Source of the DNA: Guillardia theta CCMP2712
Taxonomy: Eukaryota; Cryptophyceae; Pyrenomonadales; Geminigeraceae
Assembly (NCBI RefSeq): GCF_000315625.1
Contig: NW_005434577.1
Span: 212,418 to 276,417, forward strand
Direction of reading: 5' to 3'
DNA: 64,000 nt
Shown: positions 24,201 through 37,310 of the stretch, one piece after another
How positions within the stretch are numbered: position 1 is the first letter of the stretch
Layout: every line of letters begins with the position of its first letter
Position numbers and translations under genes: made by a program
Notes under the pieces: model-generated
What the model was told of the DNA's origin: nothing
The model's input: only the letters and a program-made list of their open reading frames with translations
Databases searched by the model: none

Positions 24201-25331
24201 CCATCGGAAGCGTGTCGCCTGGTCAGTGATTACGAGAAAATGCCTTGCTCCTTTGTGAGTCCGAATGTTCAGTGGACCTGCTAGATCAGCGTGTAACTTC
24301 TCTAGTGGTTGAAAGTTTCTCTGTGTCGCACACAATTTGGTTATTTCACCGTTGTGCTTACTTGCCAGGATCTGTTTGCTCTTCATTCTAAGGCAGCACA
24401 GGCATTTTTCATCCAGGCAGAGATACTTCCGCGGTACCTCCGGAACTTCAGCCGTGCTGTAGTGTAGTTTGTTGAGGGCAACCATGTTCGCATGTCCCAG
24501 TTTAAGATGTAACTTCTGGAGAAACTGTGCCTTTTGAGACAGAGATTGTTCAGTACTGTGATGGTTACTAGCTGTGTCAGTGTTGCCAATCGGTACGGCA
24601 GGGGAAGCAGTAGGCAATCCCTCAGGAGCTGAGCTGGTCGCAGATCTTTCAGTTTCCTTGTATTCTCTGTTGAGCGTAGGCGTGCTGCTGCAGAACTGTG
24701 CAAATGGAGGATACAATTGATCTGTCACATTCTTATTCTTATTTGAGTCCACATAGGCTGCCTCTGCGATGTCTGGCACTTCTGAGGTATGTGGATTCAA
24801 CAGCCACAGCAAGAATTTGTTCAGTAAGGATGTACGAATTAAGTACCTTGTCTGGTGACTAGAGTTGAAGATCCAGGTATTGCCAGAACGGAGAAGAGGA
24901 ATTACCAGGATAGAGCCATCTGATCCGGTACTTTCTATAGGACAGCACACGACCGAATGGTTTTTACAGAGAATAACAAAGTAACCACTTTCCACTAGTC
25001 GGGCGGCTGAAAGTAGATTCACCATGAAGTCTGGCGAGAAAAATCCTGATAGATCTGACTCAGGCAGAAAAGGAAGCCTTGCTGTGACAGAGAATATGTC
25101 AGCTCTCTGTCTACGAGTTGGGAGCACAGTCTGGTTTTGTGTACTGCCAAGAATGGTATTCACTTGCAACTCCAGAGGTTCAGAATTAAGTTCAGTGATG
25201 AAATTAAGAATGTCAGAGTTGAAGAAATGATCGGAGGCTCCCGTATCCAACACAATTTGAATTCCTGGTTGCTCAGGGGTTTCATCTGAAGAACTGGGTG
25301 GACTGACATAGTGTTCTGCCAGGTTCATCAC
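21288..25331 (-). CDS. pol: Copia Pol polyprotein (protease, integrase, reverse transcriptase, RNase H)
   Basis: An intact ORF of about 1,347 residues. The aspartic protease has VLDTGASDHF. The integrase has an N-terminal HxLGH...CLCC zinc motif and a DDE core: the D of HADLAGP, the D of QTDCGSEF and the E of NGIAESS. RT has the FKARIVALGY region, DVKTAFLNA and the polymerase box VWVDDVLLFG. RNase H has AYSDSVFGGD, STAESEY and YIDNQAA. The frame opens upstream of gag's stop, overlapping it by about 50 nt in another frame, so expression would need frameshifting or reinitiation. The first Met of the ORF (25331) is a GTG; the next codon is ATG. All domains look complete and the element may be active. 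Confidence 0.93.
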   Translation of the reverse strand: MMNLAEHYVSPPSSSDETPEQPGIQIVLDTGASDHFFNSDILNFITELNSEPLELQVNTILGSTQNQTVLPTRRQRADIFSVTARLPFLPESDLSGFFSPDFMVNLLSAARLVESGYFVILCKNHSVVCCPIESTGSDGSILVIPLLRSGNTWIFNSSHQTRYLIRTSLLNKFLLWLLNPHTSEVPDIAEAAYVDSNKNKNVTDQLYPPFAQFCSSTPTLNREYKETERSATSSAPEGLPTASPAVPIGNTDTASNHHSTEQSLSQKAQFLQKLHLKLGHANMVALNKLHYSTAEVPEVPRKYLCLDEKCLCCLRMKSKQILASKHNGEITKLCATQRNFQPLEKLHADLAGPLNIRTHKGARHFLVITDQATRFRWVLLVPKKDDVPELLQSFFRDLLAEFGTNVKILILQTDCGSEFKNQKLNTILQNAGIRPEYSCPYTPSQNGIAESSVKRIKEITRAFMDTSNLPQSLWGFAAVHAARVANLIPHRLLNYQTPFQLLYGYYPSLNKLPVFGCYACVHRKNNKGSLVGSTVEGIYLGDADPLFNTKGYLVYGPKSKRFFISTSVAFDESLFPCRPKSSRRLTDLKDISTLLTDNELEYPDYSSSDLSEHHQVMSCEQQSGSTDCCTDLMNHESPKSVPGNVHKAKDTEPLIKQRHSLKTLSRKQPVVNALVRNKVQLELPSYFYPDETPGTWTVMSHRREQRNKQTYLLTKVVDCPVPDDIGKIIPLKTDNSEFSLQKVLDLQFNFPQYLDDILSVQQGRTSPEESVNPTSTAYFTSSTLTYWQRIKEPKSIKEAYESEHRDKWMKALQDEMTSLEQKLVYTTESQVPPGTKTIPCKPVFKVKTNSDGTLDKFKARIVALGYRQVKGIDYEETFAPFVDLSTIRLLFALAVEYTYHIHHVDVKTAFLNANIDKEIYTRPPKDLLKYLRAWLTGSVPIDLPEDDRVFWKLQRALYGTKQAPNLWSVTLRNYLLQLGFRDVGFEKSVYIRRKPDGGVLIVLVWVDDVLLFGDTLEPINEFKTELNNRFPITDKGEVEYFLGVEIKRDLETGSITLSQEKFINEILTEFEIDEKMKAWTPGTTTKQKLSDDGDYLHKGDQTRYQQLIGKLNYLSVFTRPDLAYTISRLSQHLRAPTVTNWKEAMRVLHYLNQTKNMGIIFKRAGSLHSPCPGLIAYSDSVFGGDSSDRRSTIGLLLQYNGAPIVWKAKKLKLVTLSTAESEYCAGAKAGVEIIYIRQILEDLGLECINPTPLYIDNQAAICIANPGKKSLAKHIDIKRFFLRQLVEENTVNVQYVQTSKMLADLMTKSLGRYQHMNLTKQVLGQFESFQHPSLDPISELKPTDSPD

Positions 25332-26451
25332 AGTCTCCGCTGGAAGTTGCCCAGTCCCAGTGGTTGGAGCGAGTCAGGGGGCTGACAGTAGTTTTCAGGG
25401 CAATCGAGTTCCTCTGAGTAATTCGCCATGATTTCAATCCGAGTCGTGAAGACGCTAGGGTCGTTGTATTATTAGCACGATGGTACGATAAATTTTGTAG
25501 GGGAAAATACTGCGAACGTAGTTTCCTGTAGTTCGGTGGCAGAGGAAGTATTCCGATCCTCGACTTCCATGACCCTTGAGGCGAGTGGTGACTTAGTCTT
25601 CGAGTATCTGCAGACAGTTTTGTGAGCCGTGAGTAACAAGCGAGAGATTGGGGAATGCAGCTGGGTGTTCTTACGGTTGGTGTCTCGACCCGAAGCATGT
25701 TGTCACTCTTGAGTCCCTGACCGTATGTCCGTTTGGTACGATTATTCAGCCGAGCGAACGATTCCTCATCAAGTCCAGCCACCTTGTATTCAGAACAGAT
25801 GTCTGCAATCAAATCCATTGCATCAGTGAGTGTCTCGGCATTCACAATCTCATCAGTTCTGCCAGCCACTGCTGAACTACATCTCGAGTCCAGTCCTTGA
25901 ATGAGTAGAGTAATCAAGTTATCCTGGGTTGGTAGTCCATCTTCTAGATTAAAGTCACATGCCCATACTGCGAGTTCTCGCCAGCGATTCTCAAACTCAA
26001 GTAGGTATAGCTCAAGAGAGCTGCTCTGTTTCAGCGTAATAAGGTTCTTCTGTAGTGTTGAGAACCGGTCCCATGGTCGTGGGCATTTAGTGCAACGAAA
26101 AACTCTAGAGATAACACCTTCCCAGTACTGTGAGGGTGAAGCTCCAGGTCCTACGTCAAATTGCACATTGCGAATGATACTTACCAGTCGTTCATCAGTG
26201 CGAGGATCGTCCGCTAGGATGGGAAGCCAGTCGGACATTGGGATGGAATGACGTCGGAAGATTCTCTCTACCCCTTGTTTCCAAGTGTCCAGTGCGTCAT
26301 AGTCAGTGCTACGTGGAAGCGGTGGAAACTCTATGCCGGATGGCGAGGAAATAATCGTAACTTGTGCTTGCCCCAGAAGTAGTTGGGGTATCATGTGCAA
26401 ACAGAATGTTAGGAGCAACATTGGGGGATTTGGTGACATATCGATGCACAT
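25282..26451 (-). CDS. gag: Copia Gag-like ORF, possibly damaged
   Basis: A 389-codon ORF from the ATG at 26451 with a retrotransposon capsid-type middle (YDALDTWKQGVERIF, SLELYLLEFENRWREL, LITLLIQGLD). The last ~130 residues look less protein-like, and no CCHC zinc knuckle is visible in this frame. A second open frame (26309-26635) covers the N-terminal region and also looks protein-like. One or more indels may therefore have disrupted gag, or the boundary is unusual. Comparison with other copies in the genome would decide. Confidence 0.6.
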   Translation of the reverse strand: MCIDMSPNPPMLLLTFCLHMIPQLLLGQAQVTIISSPSGIEFPPLPRSTDYDALDTWKQGVERIFRRHSIPMSDWLPILADDPRTDERLVSIIRNVQFDVGPGASPSQYWEGVISRVFRCTKCPRPWDRFSTLQKNLITLKQSSSLELYLLEFENRWRELAVWACDFNLEDGLPTQDNLITLLIQGLDSRCSSAVAGRTDEIVNAETLTDAMDLIADICSEYKVAGLDEESFARLNNRTKRTYGQGLKSDNMLRVETPTVRTPSCIPQSLACYSRLTKLSADTRRLSHHSPQGSWKSRIGILPLPPNYRKLRSQYFPLQNLSYHRANNTTTLASSRLGLKSWRITQRNSIALKTTVSPLTRSNHWDWATSSGDCDEPGRTLCQSTQFFR

Positions 26452-26699
26452 GCGGTGTGCTGGCGTATTGAAGATTAGCCTGTGCGTCGGTTGTCAGGTC
26501 TGCCAGTTTGTTTCTGTTGAACAGGTTCAGTAGTGATGGAAAGCATACATTGTTGTAGATTCGGCCTTTCCAGTCAGACAATGTTGTGTAGATTGAACAG
26601 ATGAGTCGAAAAGTGCAGTAAGCGAACCAAAGCACAAGAATTCCAAGACTGAGTGTGGCTGTATTGGAGGAAGAAGTCAGCCCTGGCGTAGTAGAGAAC

Positions 26700-26712
26700 G
26701 AGGCTCATAACC
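26700..26712 (-). other. Primer-binding site matching the initiator tRNA-Met anticodon arm
   Basis: Immediately inside the 5' LTR the plus strand reads GAGGCTCATAACC. The GGCTCATAACC part is the anticodon-arm sequence of initiator tRNA-Met. Drosophila copia is primed by a half-tRNA cut in this loop, so the same mode is inferred. Confidence 0.65.
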
Positions 26713-27105
26713 GATGGATTGTATGCAGTAGCGAAGTTAGAGCAGATAGGTAATTGACTTCAGAGATAAGAGTATTTATAAGTAGAGCAAGGATAGGAAG
26801 ACAACAGAGACTGAAAGGATAGGAGAAAGAAAAAGATTAAGAGATAGTGAGAAAGGAAAAGAGAAGAGAGAGAGAATGAGGAGAAAGAAAGAGGGAGAAG
26901 AGAGGGAAAGAGACAGAGAGAGAGGAAGACAAGACCCCATGCTTATATACAGATAACCAGGGGTATTGTCCGCCCCGAGGATGCTTCCTCTGGTCATTCC
27001 ATCGAATAGTCGGAATGGAGAACCGTACCGTTCCAGAACAGTTACAATTTCTCAGTTTTTAGGCTCGGCAAGTCTGGGCTCTATATAAGATCCATGTGAT
27101 CCGTC
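26713..27105 (-). repeat. 5' LTR of the copia element
   Basis: 393 bp, identical by eye to 20865-21257. On the minus strand it would carry the promoter for the element. Confidence 0.93.
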
Positions 27106-27419
27106 AATGTTTGCAGTGGCAAGTTGTTGTGCAAGACGATCATCGGATGAGCAACAGCGAAATTTCATCTAATGCAAAATCTTCAAGTATGTTACAAAGA
27201 GATAATGACAGCAAAGAATTCTAATGTGATTGTGATTCACAATGATGCGGTATGAAATCTATTGCAGTCTGATGCCTTCAATGCCATGGTGGTCGAGACC
27301 GTGAAACTATCGCAGTCCGATCACTGTCAAGTCTTTCCCCACCTCTTTTAACAATACTATAACATGATGACAACAACAAGGTTTAAGGCGCGAATGGTGT
27401 CAGTGCATCATGACGCTGA

Positions 27420-28082
27420 TCATATCTCGACCATCGCAGCATCTCCCGGAAGGAGAGGAGGTTCCAACAAACTTTCATCCTGTGTGCCGGCACGGCTGTT
27501 GCTTCTCGATACCTGAGATGGAACAGTCAAAGGTGAATGATGAAACAGAGAGAACAAGAGAAAGAACAATGAGAAGACAGAAAGTCAGCGAACGATGGCA
27601 GGATAGAAGAGACACGGACATGAAACATCAAGCAAGAAATGTTGAACTCACCCTAATCCGCTGCCCGTACAGATAGATGTCGTTCATCACCTACATCACG
27701 AGTTACGACTATCACAACACTCTTCCACAAGTTGTTAGAGTAAACCTTCATCGCGTACACCACCGAATGCCTTGCAGAATTCACTTTCCCTAGACAATCC
27801 GTCACAACAAACATCGAGAAGCGATCAACGCTAAAACCGTCTGCAAACTGTACGAACGCGTATCCTTTGTGAGATACTCTGTCACTGCCTGGATCATCGT
27901 GCAAGGGAAGTGTGATCCTCTCAACAGGTCCAACCTGACCACCATCTTTGTTCAAAGAAAGTATGAAGCAGCAAATCGTCGACCACCTGTGTGAATAGCT
28001 CATACAAGATCACTTCATCGACGTCTTGAGAAAGGTTTCCGACGAAAACAGTCCGATCAGAGTCTTTAGGCGCTCCATCCAT
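27420..28082 (-). CDS. RBM7-like single-RRM RNA-binding protein
   Basis: Five exons on the minus strand: 28082-27987, 27934-27838, 27789-27746, 27690-27652, 27512-27420. Phases agree and give 122 residues. RNP2 is TVFVGNL and RNP1 is KGYAFVQF, followed by VVYAMKVMNDIYLYGQRIRV. That ending, with LYG and a short basic tail, is typical of RBM7/RBM11 and of SF3B4 RRMs. RBM7 works with the nuclear exosome targeting complex; SF3B4 is a U2 snRNP protein. The start of the protein (DRTVFVGNL) fits RBM7 better. The gene lies just beyond the copia insertion and would read toward it. Confidence 0.78.
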
Positions 28083-30165
28083 CACAATCTCGCTGAAACA
28101 GGCATCTCAAGGGGTAGTCAAACTTTCACAACTCGCACCTCGATCTCATTCTCCTCATCGGCGCGTTCATCGTCATACGCTGATCCCCTCCCCCGCCCCC
28201 CGTGCTCCTTTGCTGTTGACTCCCTTCCTGAAAGGAATATCATTAGAGTCTTTGACGATCATACTGGATAATGGAGCAACTTGCTTCAAATTAGTTTCAC
28301 TTTCCGTCCCGTCCCCTCTGTCATGGCGATATTTCTCTCCAGCGCCGCCCTTGTGAACCTCCCGTGCTCCAAGATTATTTCTTTGCCTCACTGACGTACC
28401 TCGAACCCCACCCACCCACCCACCCAGTCACCTTCCTTTCTGCCTCAAACATCTTCCACCCACATCAATTTGGCTTCTACTATCTAAAAATATACCTCTT
28501 ACATCACATTTTCTATCTGCATCATCATCTTTCTCCCTCTTGCCACTCTGTTCCTTGTCTCAATCTGTTCATTGAACCATCAACTAAATTTTCATCTGTC
28601 ATCCAGAATTGATCTCCTTCATCCTCCTCCTCCTCTCCTCCTCCTCTCCTCCTCCTCTCCTCCTCTCCTCCTCTCCTCCTCCTCTCCTCCTCCTCTCCTC
28701 CTCCTCTCCTCCTCCTCTCCTCCTCCTCTCCTCACATCGTCCACTTGAATCTCCTGGTGATCCGCCATTGGTTCCAGCGAAGTCAGTTACGTACACGTTA
28801 CCCTCGTTTCATAAGTCGTTTATAAATTAAAATTTAAATATTAAACTGTAACGTTTGTAACGACTGACCTATTCTCAATTCGGACCTGGTGATGGCAAAA
28901 GGACATAGTGAGGGGGTGGTGTCATACAAAACGATACAATAAGGGGGTGGGGTCATATACCCCTAGGTACTTTCTGAAGGCAATGTACCGGTACAATGAT
29001 AGGTTCATTCTTTTGACAGGGGAGGTGGTACTTTTTTTTTTTCAAGGACGAGGTCATTTTGAGGGGTCCTGATCATTCGTGGGGGTAGGTCTAGTAAAAA
29101 TGTGGGTTAATCTCAGGTATCTGAGAGGGTAGGGGGGTCATTACAAGCGGTTCTGAACTGGGTAGGGTTGCCTCGTACAGGAACGGTCCCGTAGGTAGGG
29201 TAGTGGTACAAAAACTGTACTATCCACGCCATAGGGGTGGTGTAACAATTTACCAGGATATGGGGGTAGTGAGGTTGGGGGTGGTGACAGACTGGGAACG
29301 AATGACGAATCCTGTTCGGTCTGGGTCAGTGTAGATGCACCCCACCCCCTTCGAAATTTGTATGTACGGGTAGCAGATATCGACTACCCCTGTCTCAAAT
29401 TGAGCTTTGTAGATAAAAGTACGGGTACAAAATCAATAAAGTGGGGTGGGGTATCACCGGTTGCTCACGGCATGTTACCACGATGGTCTGAGGATAATTC
29501 TTATTGACCCTTAAATTATCGGTGTTTGGTCAACAAATCCTGATTGTGGAAAAACTTTTGACAACTTATTTGATTTATTTTCAACTTATGATACAATTAT
29601 TTGAAATTTGGAATTTCGAGCAACCCCCTACGAGAATGTCTAGTTCAGAAAATGGATTGTCAGGCCGACGATGTCGGGGAGAGTTGGATGTGCGAGGTTT
29701 AGAAGGAGGAGAAGAAGTCGAAGGGAAGAAGAGAATGGAAGGAGACAGAGGAGTGGTAGGAAGATGCGAGAACAAGATGAGGATCTGAATGAATCATTAC
29801 ATGGCGAGACAGGTAGGTAAACGACCATCTACTCAAAGCAAACTTTGGCAAGAAACATGTCCTGATTCAAAACATGAGGAAATAGGATCCAAATGAAAGA
29901 CTAAACACAAAGAGAATCCTGATACCGATTTGAATTCAGAGATGAAAACTGCTGAAGGAGGTTGATAAAGCGAGATTTCCTCCGAGATTGAGGTTGGGAA
30001 ACAGTGTAGAGCAAGCCAGAGAAGAAAGCTCGTGAGATGCTACTGAGCAGCGTGGGGAAGGTATTCAACAGCAGATACTTGTAATAGCAGAGATATGTAC
30101 TGAAATATTCTATCATCCAGATGCTTCCTTGATCTATCAGCGAAAGAATCGTTAATCGTCACTGG
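28083..30165. other. Gene-free spacer with microsatellite and G-run-rich stretch
   Basis: I see no convincing gene. 28618-28735 is a (CTCCT)n-type array. 28890-29480 is studded with runs of four or five G in words such as GGGGGTGGGGTCAT. ORFs here lack protein-like features. Confidence 0.5.
28618..28735. repeat. CTCCT/CTC microsatellite
   Basis: Imperfect CTCCTCCTCT repeats over about 118 bp. Confidence 0.85.
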
Positions 30166-32697
30166 ATGGAGTCAAGAAGGGCGGTCAGCATTACGATGGA
30201 GGAGAATCCGAACGCGAATGGCCTCGATGATAGCAAGGAGCTCTACTTCGGAGAGCCAGCCATCACTGGCGTCCCCGATGTCCCTGATGTTGCCGATGTC
30301 ACTCAGACGGAATCGGCTCACCCGAAGCTGGCAGACATTGACGGTATACACCCCCTCTTCTCCAGGACCATGGGGTCTAGCTTCAAGGGCAAGATCCCGG
30401 ACCGAACGTCTTTGCAGAGGACCAAGAGCTTCAAGACGGGTCTCAACCGAACCCTCAGACCGACGTACTCAGATCACGACATCGTGAGCTTCGGTCCCGA
30501 CAACAGGGAGTTTTTCATCCCTCCCCACCTCCTTGAACGCGATGTGGACCTTCTGTGCGGGAACCTGCTAGTGAACCTGGGAACAAGGGCGAGGAGCACA
30601 TATGTGAACTTCTGGTCGAGCTTGTGCGAGGATGGGATGAAGTTTTCCACCAACGAATCAGCGGAAGCTACAAGAACGCTCAGTATTCATGTAATGTTGC
30701 AAACGATCCCGCAGGGTGCTCTGGGATGGCTGACTTGATTTCAGGACATTGAGTTGGTTTTTGGAAAGAATGGAATCAACTACGACAGATCAGGTTCAGG
30801 CCTTTTACAACGAGCAAGGCACGAGGGAATCATGGAGGAACTGCAAGACAACGAGTTCGTGATCGAGACGACGAAAGTCGGACTGTTCCAGGTTGCCTGT
30901 CCTACGATTCGATCTTGTTGTTTTGAAGGCGTGCTTGCAGGGTCAGTTGATTCGTTTCAAAGCTCAGACAGCAAAAGAAGCTGACGACTGGCAGTTTTCC
31001 ATCAGCTGGCTGTTGCTGGCCTCTAGCGAGATCCTGCAGGAAAGGAAACGGGCGAGCACTATCTCCCGCTTGCGCCTCAAGCTCAAGTGGATCTACATGT
31101 CCAACGCTTCTCAGTACCTGTGGGCTGCTCTGATCTTTGTGAACTTCTTCATCGATGTGATCAGGACGCAAGTGCAGCCTGAAGACGGAACTGCCCTTTT
31201 CAGGACGTTCGATCAGTTCGACAGCGCGATCTCCCTCATCTTTGCGTTTGAGCTCACGATCAACATCCTGTCCAACTGGTTCTGGGAGTTTGTGTCCGAC
31301 GGGTGGAACTGGTTCGATACAACCGTCGTGCTCGTCAGCCTGATCGCAGAGTATGGCTCGTCCTCCAACGGGGTGAACACTCTTCGTCTGCTGAGAGCCT
31401 TCAGAGTCTTTCGCCTGTTCAGGCGGTTGCGATCTATCAGGCAGATCATCGTGTCCTTGAATGCTGCGATTCCAGCAATGACCAACGCGTTTGTGTTGGT
31501 GCTGTTGGTGACTTCAATCTACTCCATCCTCGGGGTTCGTTTCTACGGTACTGTCATGCCTGACTACTTTGACAACTTCGGAATGGTAATTTTCTCCTTT
31601 GCTCCTCTCGTGTCCTCCTCCTCAATTTCCTCACCGCCCTCCCCCTCCCCCTCCCTCCCCCTCCCCCTGCTCCTCCTCACCCTCCTCCTCGCTCTCTCCA
31701 TCTTCCTATTCCACGCTCCGATGATCCTATCCATCATCCTCGAGAGTGTTTGATCGCTGCTCTACTTCCAAGGCTGTTCTATCTTCGCTGACTTGACATG
31801 CAGGCGATGTTCACAATGTTTCAGGTCATGACAGGCGACGCCTGGTCAGACATTGCCCGGCAGTTGTTCGTCCTCGTTCACAACCCCGTTGCAGTCACCA
31901 TCTTCTTTGTCAGCTTCCAACTCATCGTCTCCATGGTGTTGGTACAAGTAGTCATCTGTGTGCTGTTGGAAGAGTTCAGCAAGGCTGCAGAAACTCCGAT
32001 ATCGCATTCTTCCTTCGCAGGGAGCTCGGACGTCCTGTCAAAATACCGGCCGTTCCTCCCCATCGTCAATCGGCTGATTCATTGCAACGATCAGCAAGAT
32101 CTCGATAGGCTGATTTCTGCTCTGTGGTTCCATGTTGTGGCCAACGGGCTAGAGCAAGAGACACAAAAGGAGGATTTCGTATGCGAGAATGTCAAGTTGA
32201 GCAAGCAGGAAGTTCAGGGAGGTCTACTGAGCCTGGCCTGCCTGCCTCCTCTGTTCCTGACGGACCAGGGATGGGAGGATATCGTGGTGAAGGAGGATCT
32301 GTGTGAAGAGGACGACCTGTTGAGTTATGAAGGCTTCCAACAGATTCTCTACAGCTCCATGAAAGAATATCAGATGCAGCAACTCTCCATGGCCCTCCGG
32401 TCCCCAGCTGAGTTCTGGACGCGCGATCAAATCATCGCATGCATGTTGTCGTTGAAGGGAGTGATGTTGGACCTCTCGTTGGTATCGAGGAGGATGGTAA
32501 CACGAGACAAGAGCAGCCGGCGATGCTCCATGAATGGCGGAGAGGATCTGCTGTTGAACAAGGGCGATCCGTTTGACCTCAGTCACGCTCATGACACCTC
32601 CTCCCTCAAGTTTGTCCACTTGTCAAACGTGCCGAGCGCTTCGAGATTCCGACTTGAGACAGAACGAGCGCTCTCGGGCAAGGAGGTGAAAGATTGA
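30166..32697 (+). CDS. Single-domain voltage-gated cation channel with N-terminal PH-like domain
   Basis: Exons 30166-30690, 30745-30891, 30929-31585, 31804-32697; phases agree and give 740 residues. After a disordered N-terminus comes a PH-like module ending FKAQTAKEADDWQFSI. Then six membrane segments: S1 YLWAALIFVNFFIDVI, S2 near AISLIFAFELTINIL, S3 near DTTVVLVSLIAEY, S4 with Arg every third residue (RLLRAFRVFRLFRRLR), S5 near VLVLLVTSIYSILGV, pore TGDAWSD, S6 near FQLIVSMVLVQVVICVLL. One domain means it should work as a tetramer. The pore acid suggests Na+/Ca2+ selectivity (inference). The architecture recalls the protist EukCat and bacterial NaV groups. The 37-nt second intron is very short. 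The long cytoplasmic C-terminus has no motif I can name. Confidence 0.85.
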
Positions 32698-32802
32698 AAT
32701 GCTCCTTTTCCCCTCTCCTCCTCCTCCTCTTCCACTCCTCCTCTCCTCCTCCTCTCCTCCTTCTACTGCTCCTGCTCCCCCTCACTTCCCCACTTCTTCT
32801 CC

Positions 32803-35106
<2,304 letters not shown>

Positions 35107-35204
35107 AATGTTTTCGTTGTTGTTCACTGCGACAGCGACATTTGTTTTTGTCTTTTCGCCTCCTCCTCTACCTCTTCCCTTTTCCCCTTCCACTTCTGTT
35201 CATT

Positions 35205-36765
35205 TCAATTTTTTTCATGATCTGATATCTCAAGGACTTGTGTTGCTGTAGCCTGACAGGTTCGAAGCATTCACGTTGTCAATCTGTTAAAATGGTCAAT
35301 CATTACAGATCATTCCAAGTTGCTGGCATCTGTCTCTTACAATGTCACGAACTGTCGCAAAATCCTCCCCATCCATGTTCCATGACAACCCCTGCCAGCA
35401 CATGTCATGACAACAAGAAAACATGATCTGAACAACTTGCTCAGATTGCATTTCTCCCTCCTCACCTTGTTGTGATACGTCTTCACATAATCATTCAGCC
35501 CGCGCAACATGTCGCTGTTGGCAGATATCAGCATCGTCAACAATCACCATGTCTGGTCCCACCGGAACGTCTTTACAAACTCAACATGATCTTCTGCATT
35601 TTCGCCCATGGACGTGGACTTGACAATCTGACGAGAGGATGAGAAAAATGGAAATGAGAGCAGGAAATCACCTTGTCACCGTAGACAGGAATTGAGTTAA
35701 TCATGTCAGAGATGTAGCCCGAAGGGTTCATTGGGACAGAGACCCATGCTGAAGTGAAAGTGAGAGAGGAGAGGAGAGGAGAGGAGAGGGGAGGGGAGGG
35801 GAGGGGAGGGGAGGGGAGGGGAGGGGAGGGGAAGAGTGACGATAGAGAAGGGGAGAGGGAACGAAGGAAAGAAAATCGATGAGGGAAGGAGAGGAGAGAA
35901 GGAAAAGAAGTGAAAAGAAATAGAACAAGATGAGAGGGAGACAAAAAACACGCAACAAGATGCTGACAGCGGAAAGCGTTCATGGCGATGATTGCCCTGA
36001 CAGATATGCGGGTATTGAGCAGTTTCGGATGAACAAAATGAACGAGTTGCTCTCTCGAACCCCTTTGAACAACTTCACATCATCAAACATGTTCAACATA
36101 TCATAATCATCGTCAACATCATCATCGTTCTCGTCGTCGTCATCAAACAACTTGATTGTTAGCACATGTTCTCACCGAGACAGGGCATGCCGGACGACAC
36201 AAGAGTTAGGTGGTGTCGGTTGTCAGACTGATAGAGAAGAAGAGAAGTGAGGAGCAGCAGCAGCAGATCGTTTCCTCTCACCTCCATGTCGCATTTCTCT
36301 TCGATCTCCATGAGGAATTCTGAGGTATCGACAAGAAGCTCTCGGATCTCTGACGCGAGACAGTAGTAAGAAGAATTCGGAAGAGAGGGAGGAGGAGGAG
36401 GAGGAGGAGGAGGAGGAGGAGGAGGAGGAGGAGGAGGAGGAGGAGGAGGAAGAGGAGGAGGAGGAGGAGGAGAAGGAGGAGGAGGAGGAGGAGGAGCGAA
36501 CTTTGCGATAGTTGACAGCCTCGTCGTTGATGTGGTCGATAAACTTTCAAGGAATAAGAGTCAGAGGACGAGCTGTGAACTCGACGGTCACGTCATACCC
36601 CGAGGGCTTCATTGGTCCCGTGAAGAAGCTGTTTGAATTCCTGCGAGCGAGGAGATGTCACGATGTATCATATCATGATTGACGTTCATCTTTACATCCT
36701 CCATTTCCGGCTGCTGTCCTCTGGAGACTTGCATCTGTGTTCACAAGATCATCAAACGCCATCTA

Positions 36766-36840
<75 letters not shown>

Positions 36841-36842
36841 AA

Positions 36843-36912
<70 letters not shown>

Positions 36913-37267
36913 GACTTACAAGCATCTCTCGTTGAGCTCCGAAAGCTTGCGCTACGTATCTCCCCTGTTGTTGTACCTCTCCACCTAACAAAGAACGTGT
37001 GAAGATAACAAATTTGTGCATTCGTGCACGTCCGTACCTATGGAGTTGACAGCATCGAGAAACGGGACCTGTTTGCAAGAAGAGAAGGGATGAGTGGTGC
37101 AGCGTCGGGAACAAACAGAGAAGGAAACGTCGGAGCCATGAACAACCCTAACTTTCTAGGTAAAAACAAGTGCAAGCTCACAAGATAGTTCGTGATCAAG
37201 TCCTCAAACTCCAGGACGGTTTCGCTGCCACGAAATTCGTGTAAGAGGATGATTATGCTGATGATAG

Positions 37268-37310
<43 letters not shown>

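Larger units (their letters stand above)
20865..27105 (-). mobile_element. Ty1/copia-type LTR retrotransposon, recently inserted
   Basis: A minus-sense element of about 6.2 kb: 5' LTR 26713-27105, primer-binding site, gag-like ORF, pol with protease-integrase-RT-RNase H order, polypurine tract and 3' LTR 20865-21257. ATGTTT flanks both ends (20859-20864 and 27107-27112), consistent with a target-site duplication. The two LTRs are identical by eye over 393 bp, so insertion was recent. Integrase before RT is the copia order. Confidence 0.95.

Noticed and set aside
26700-26712. Possible tRNA gene remnant
   Set aside because: Only the anticodon-arm match is present and it is explained as the retrotransposon primer site.
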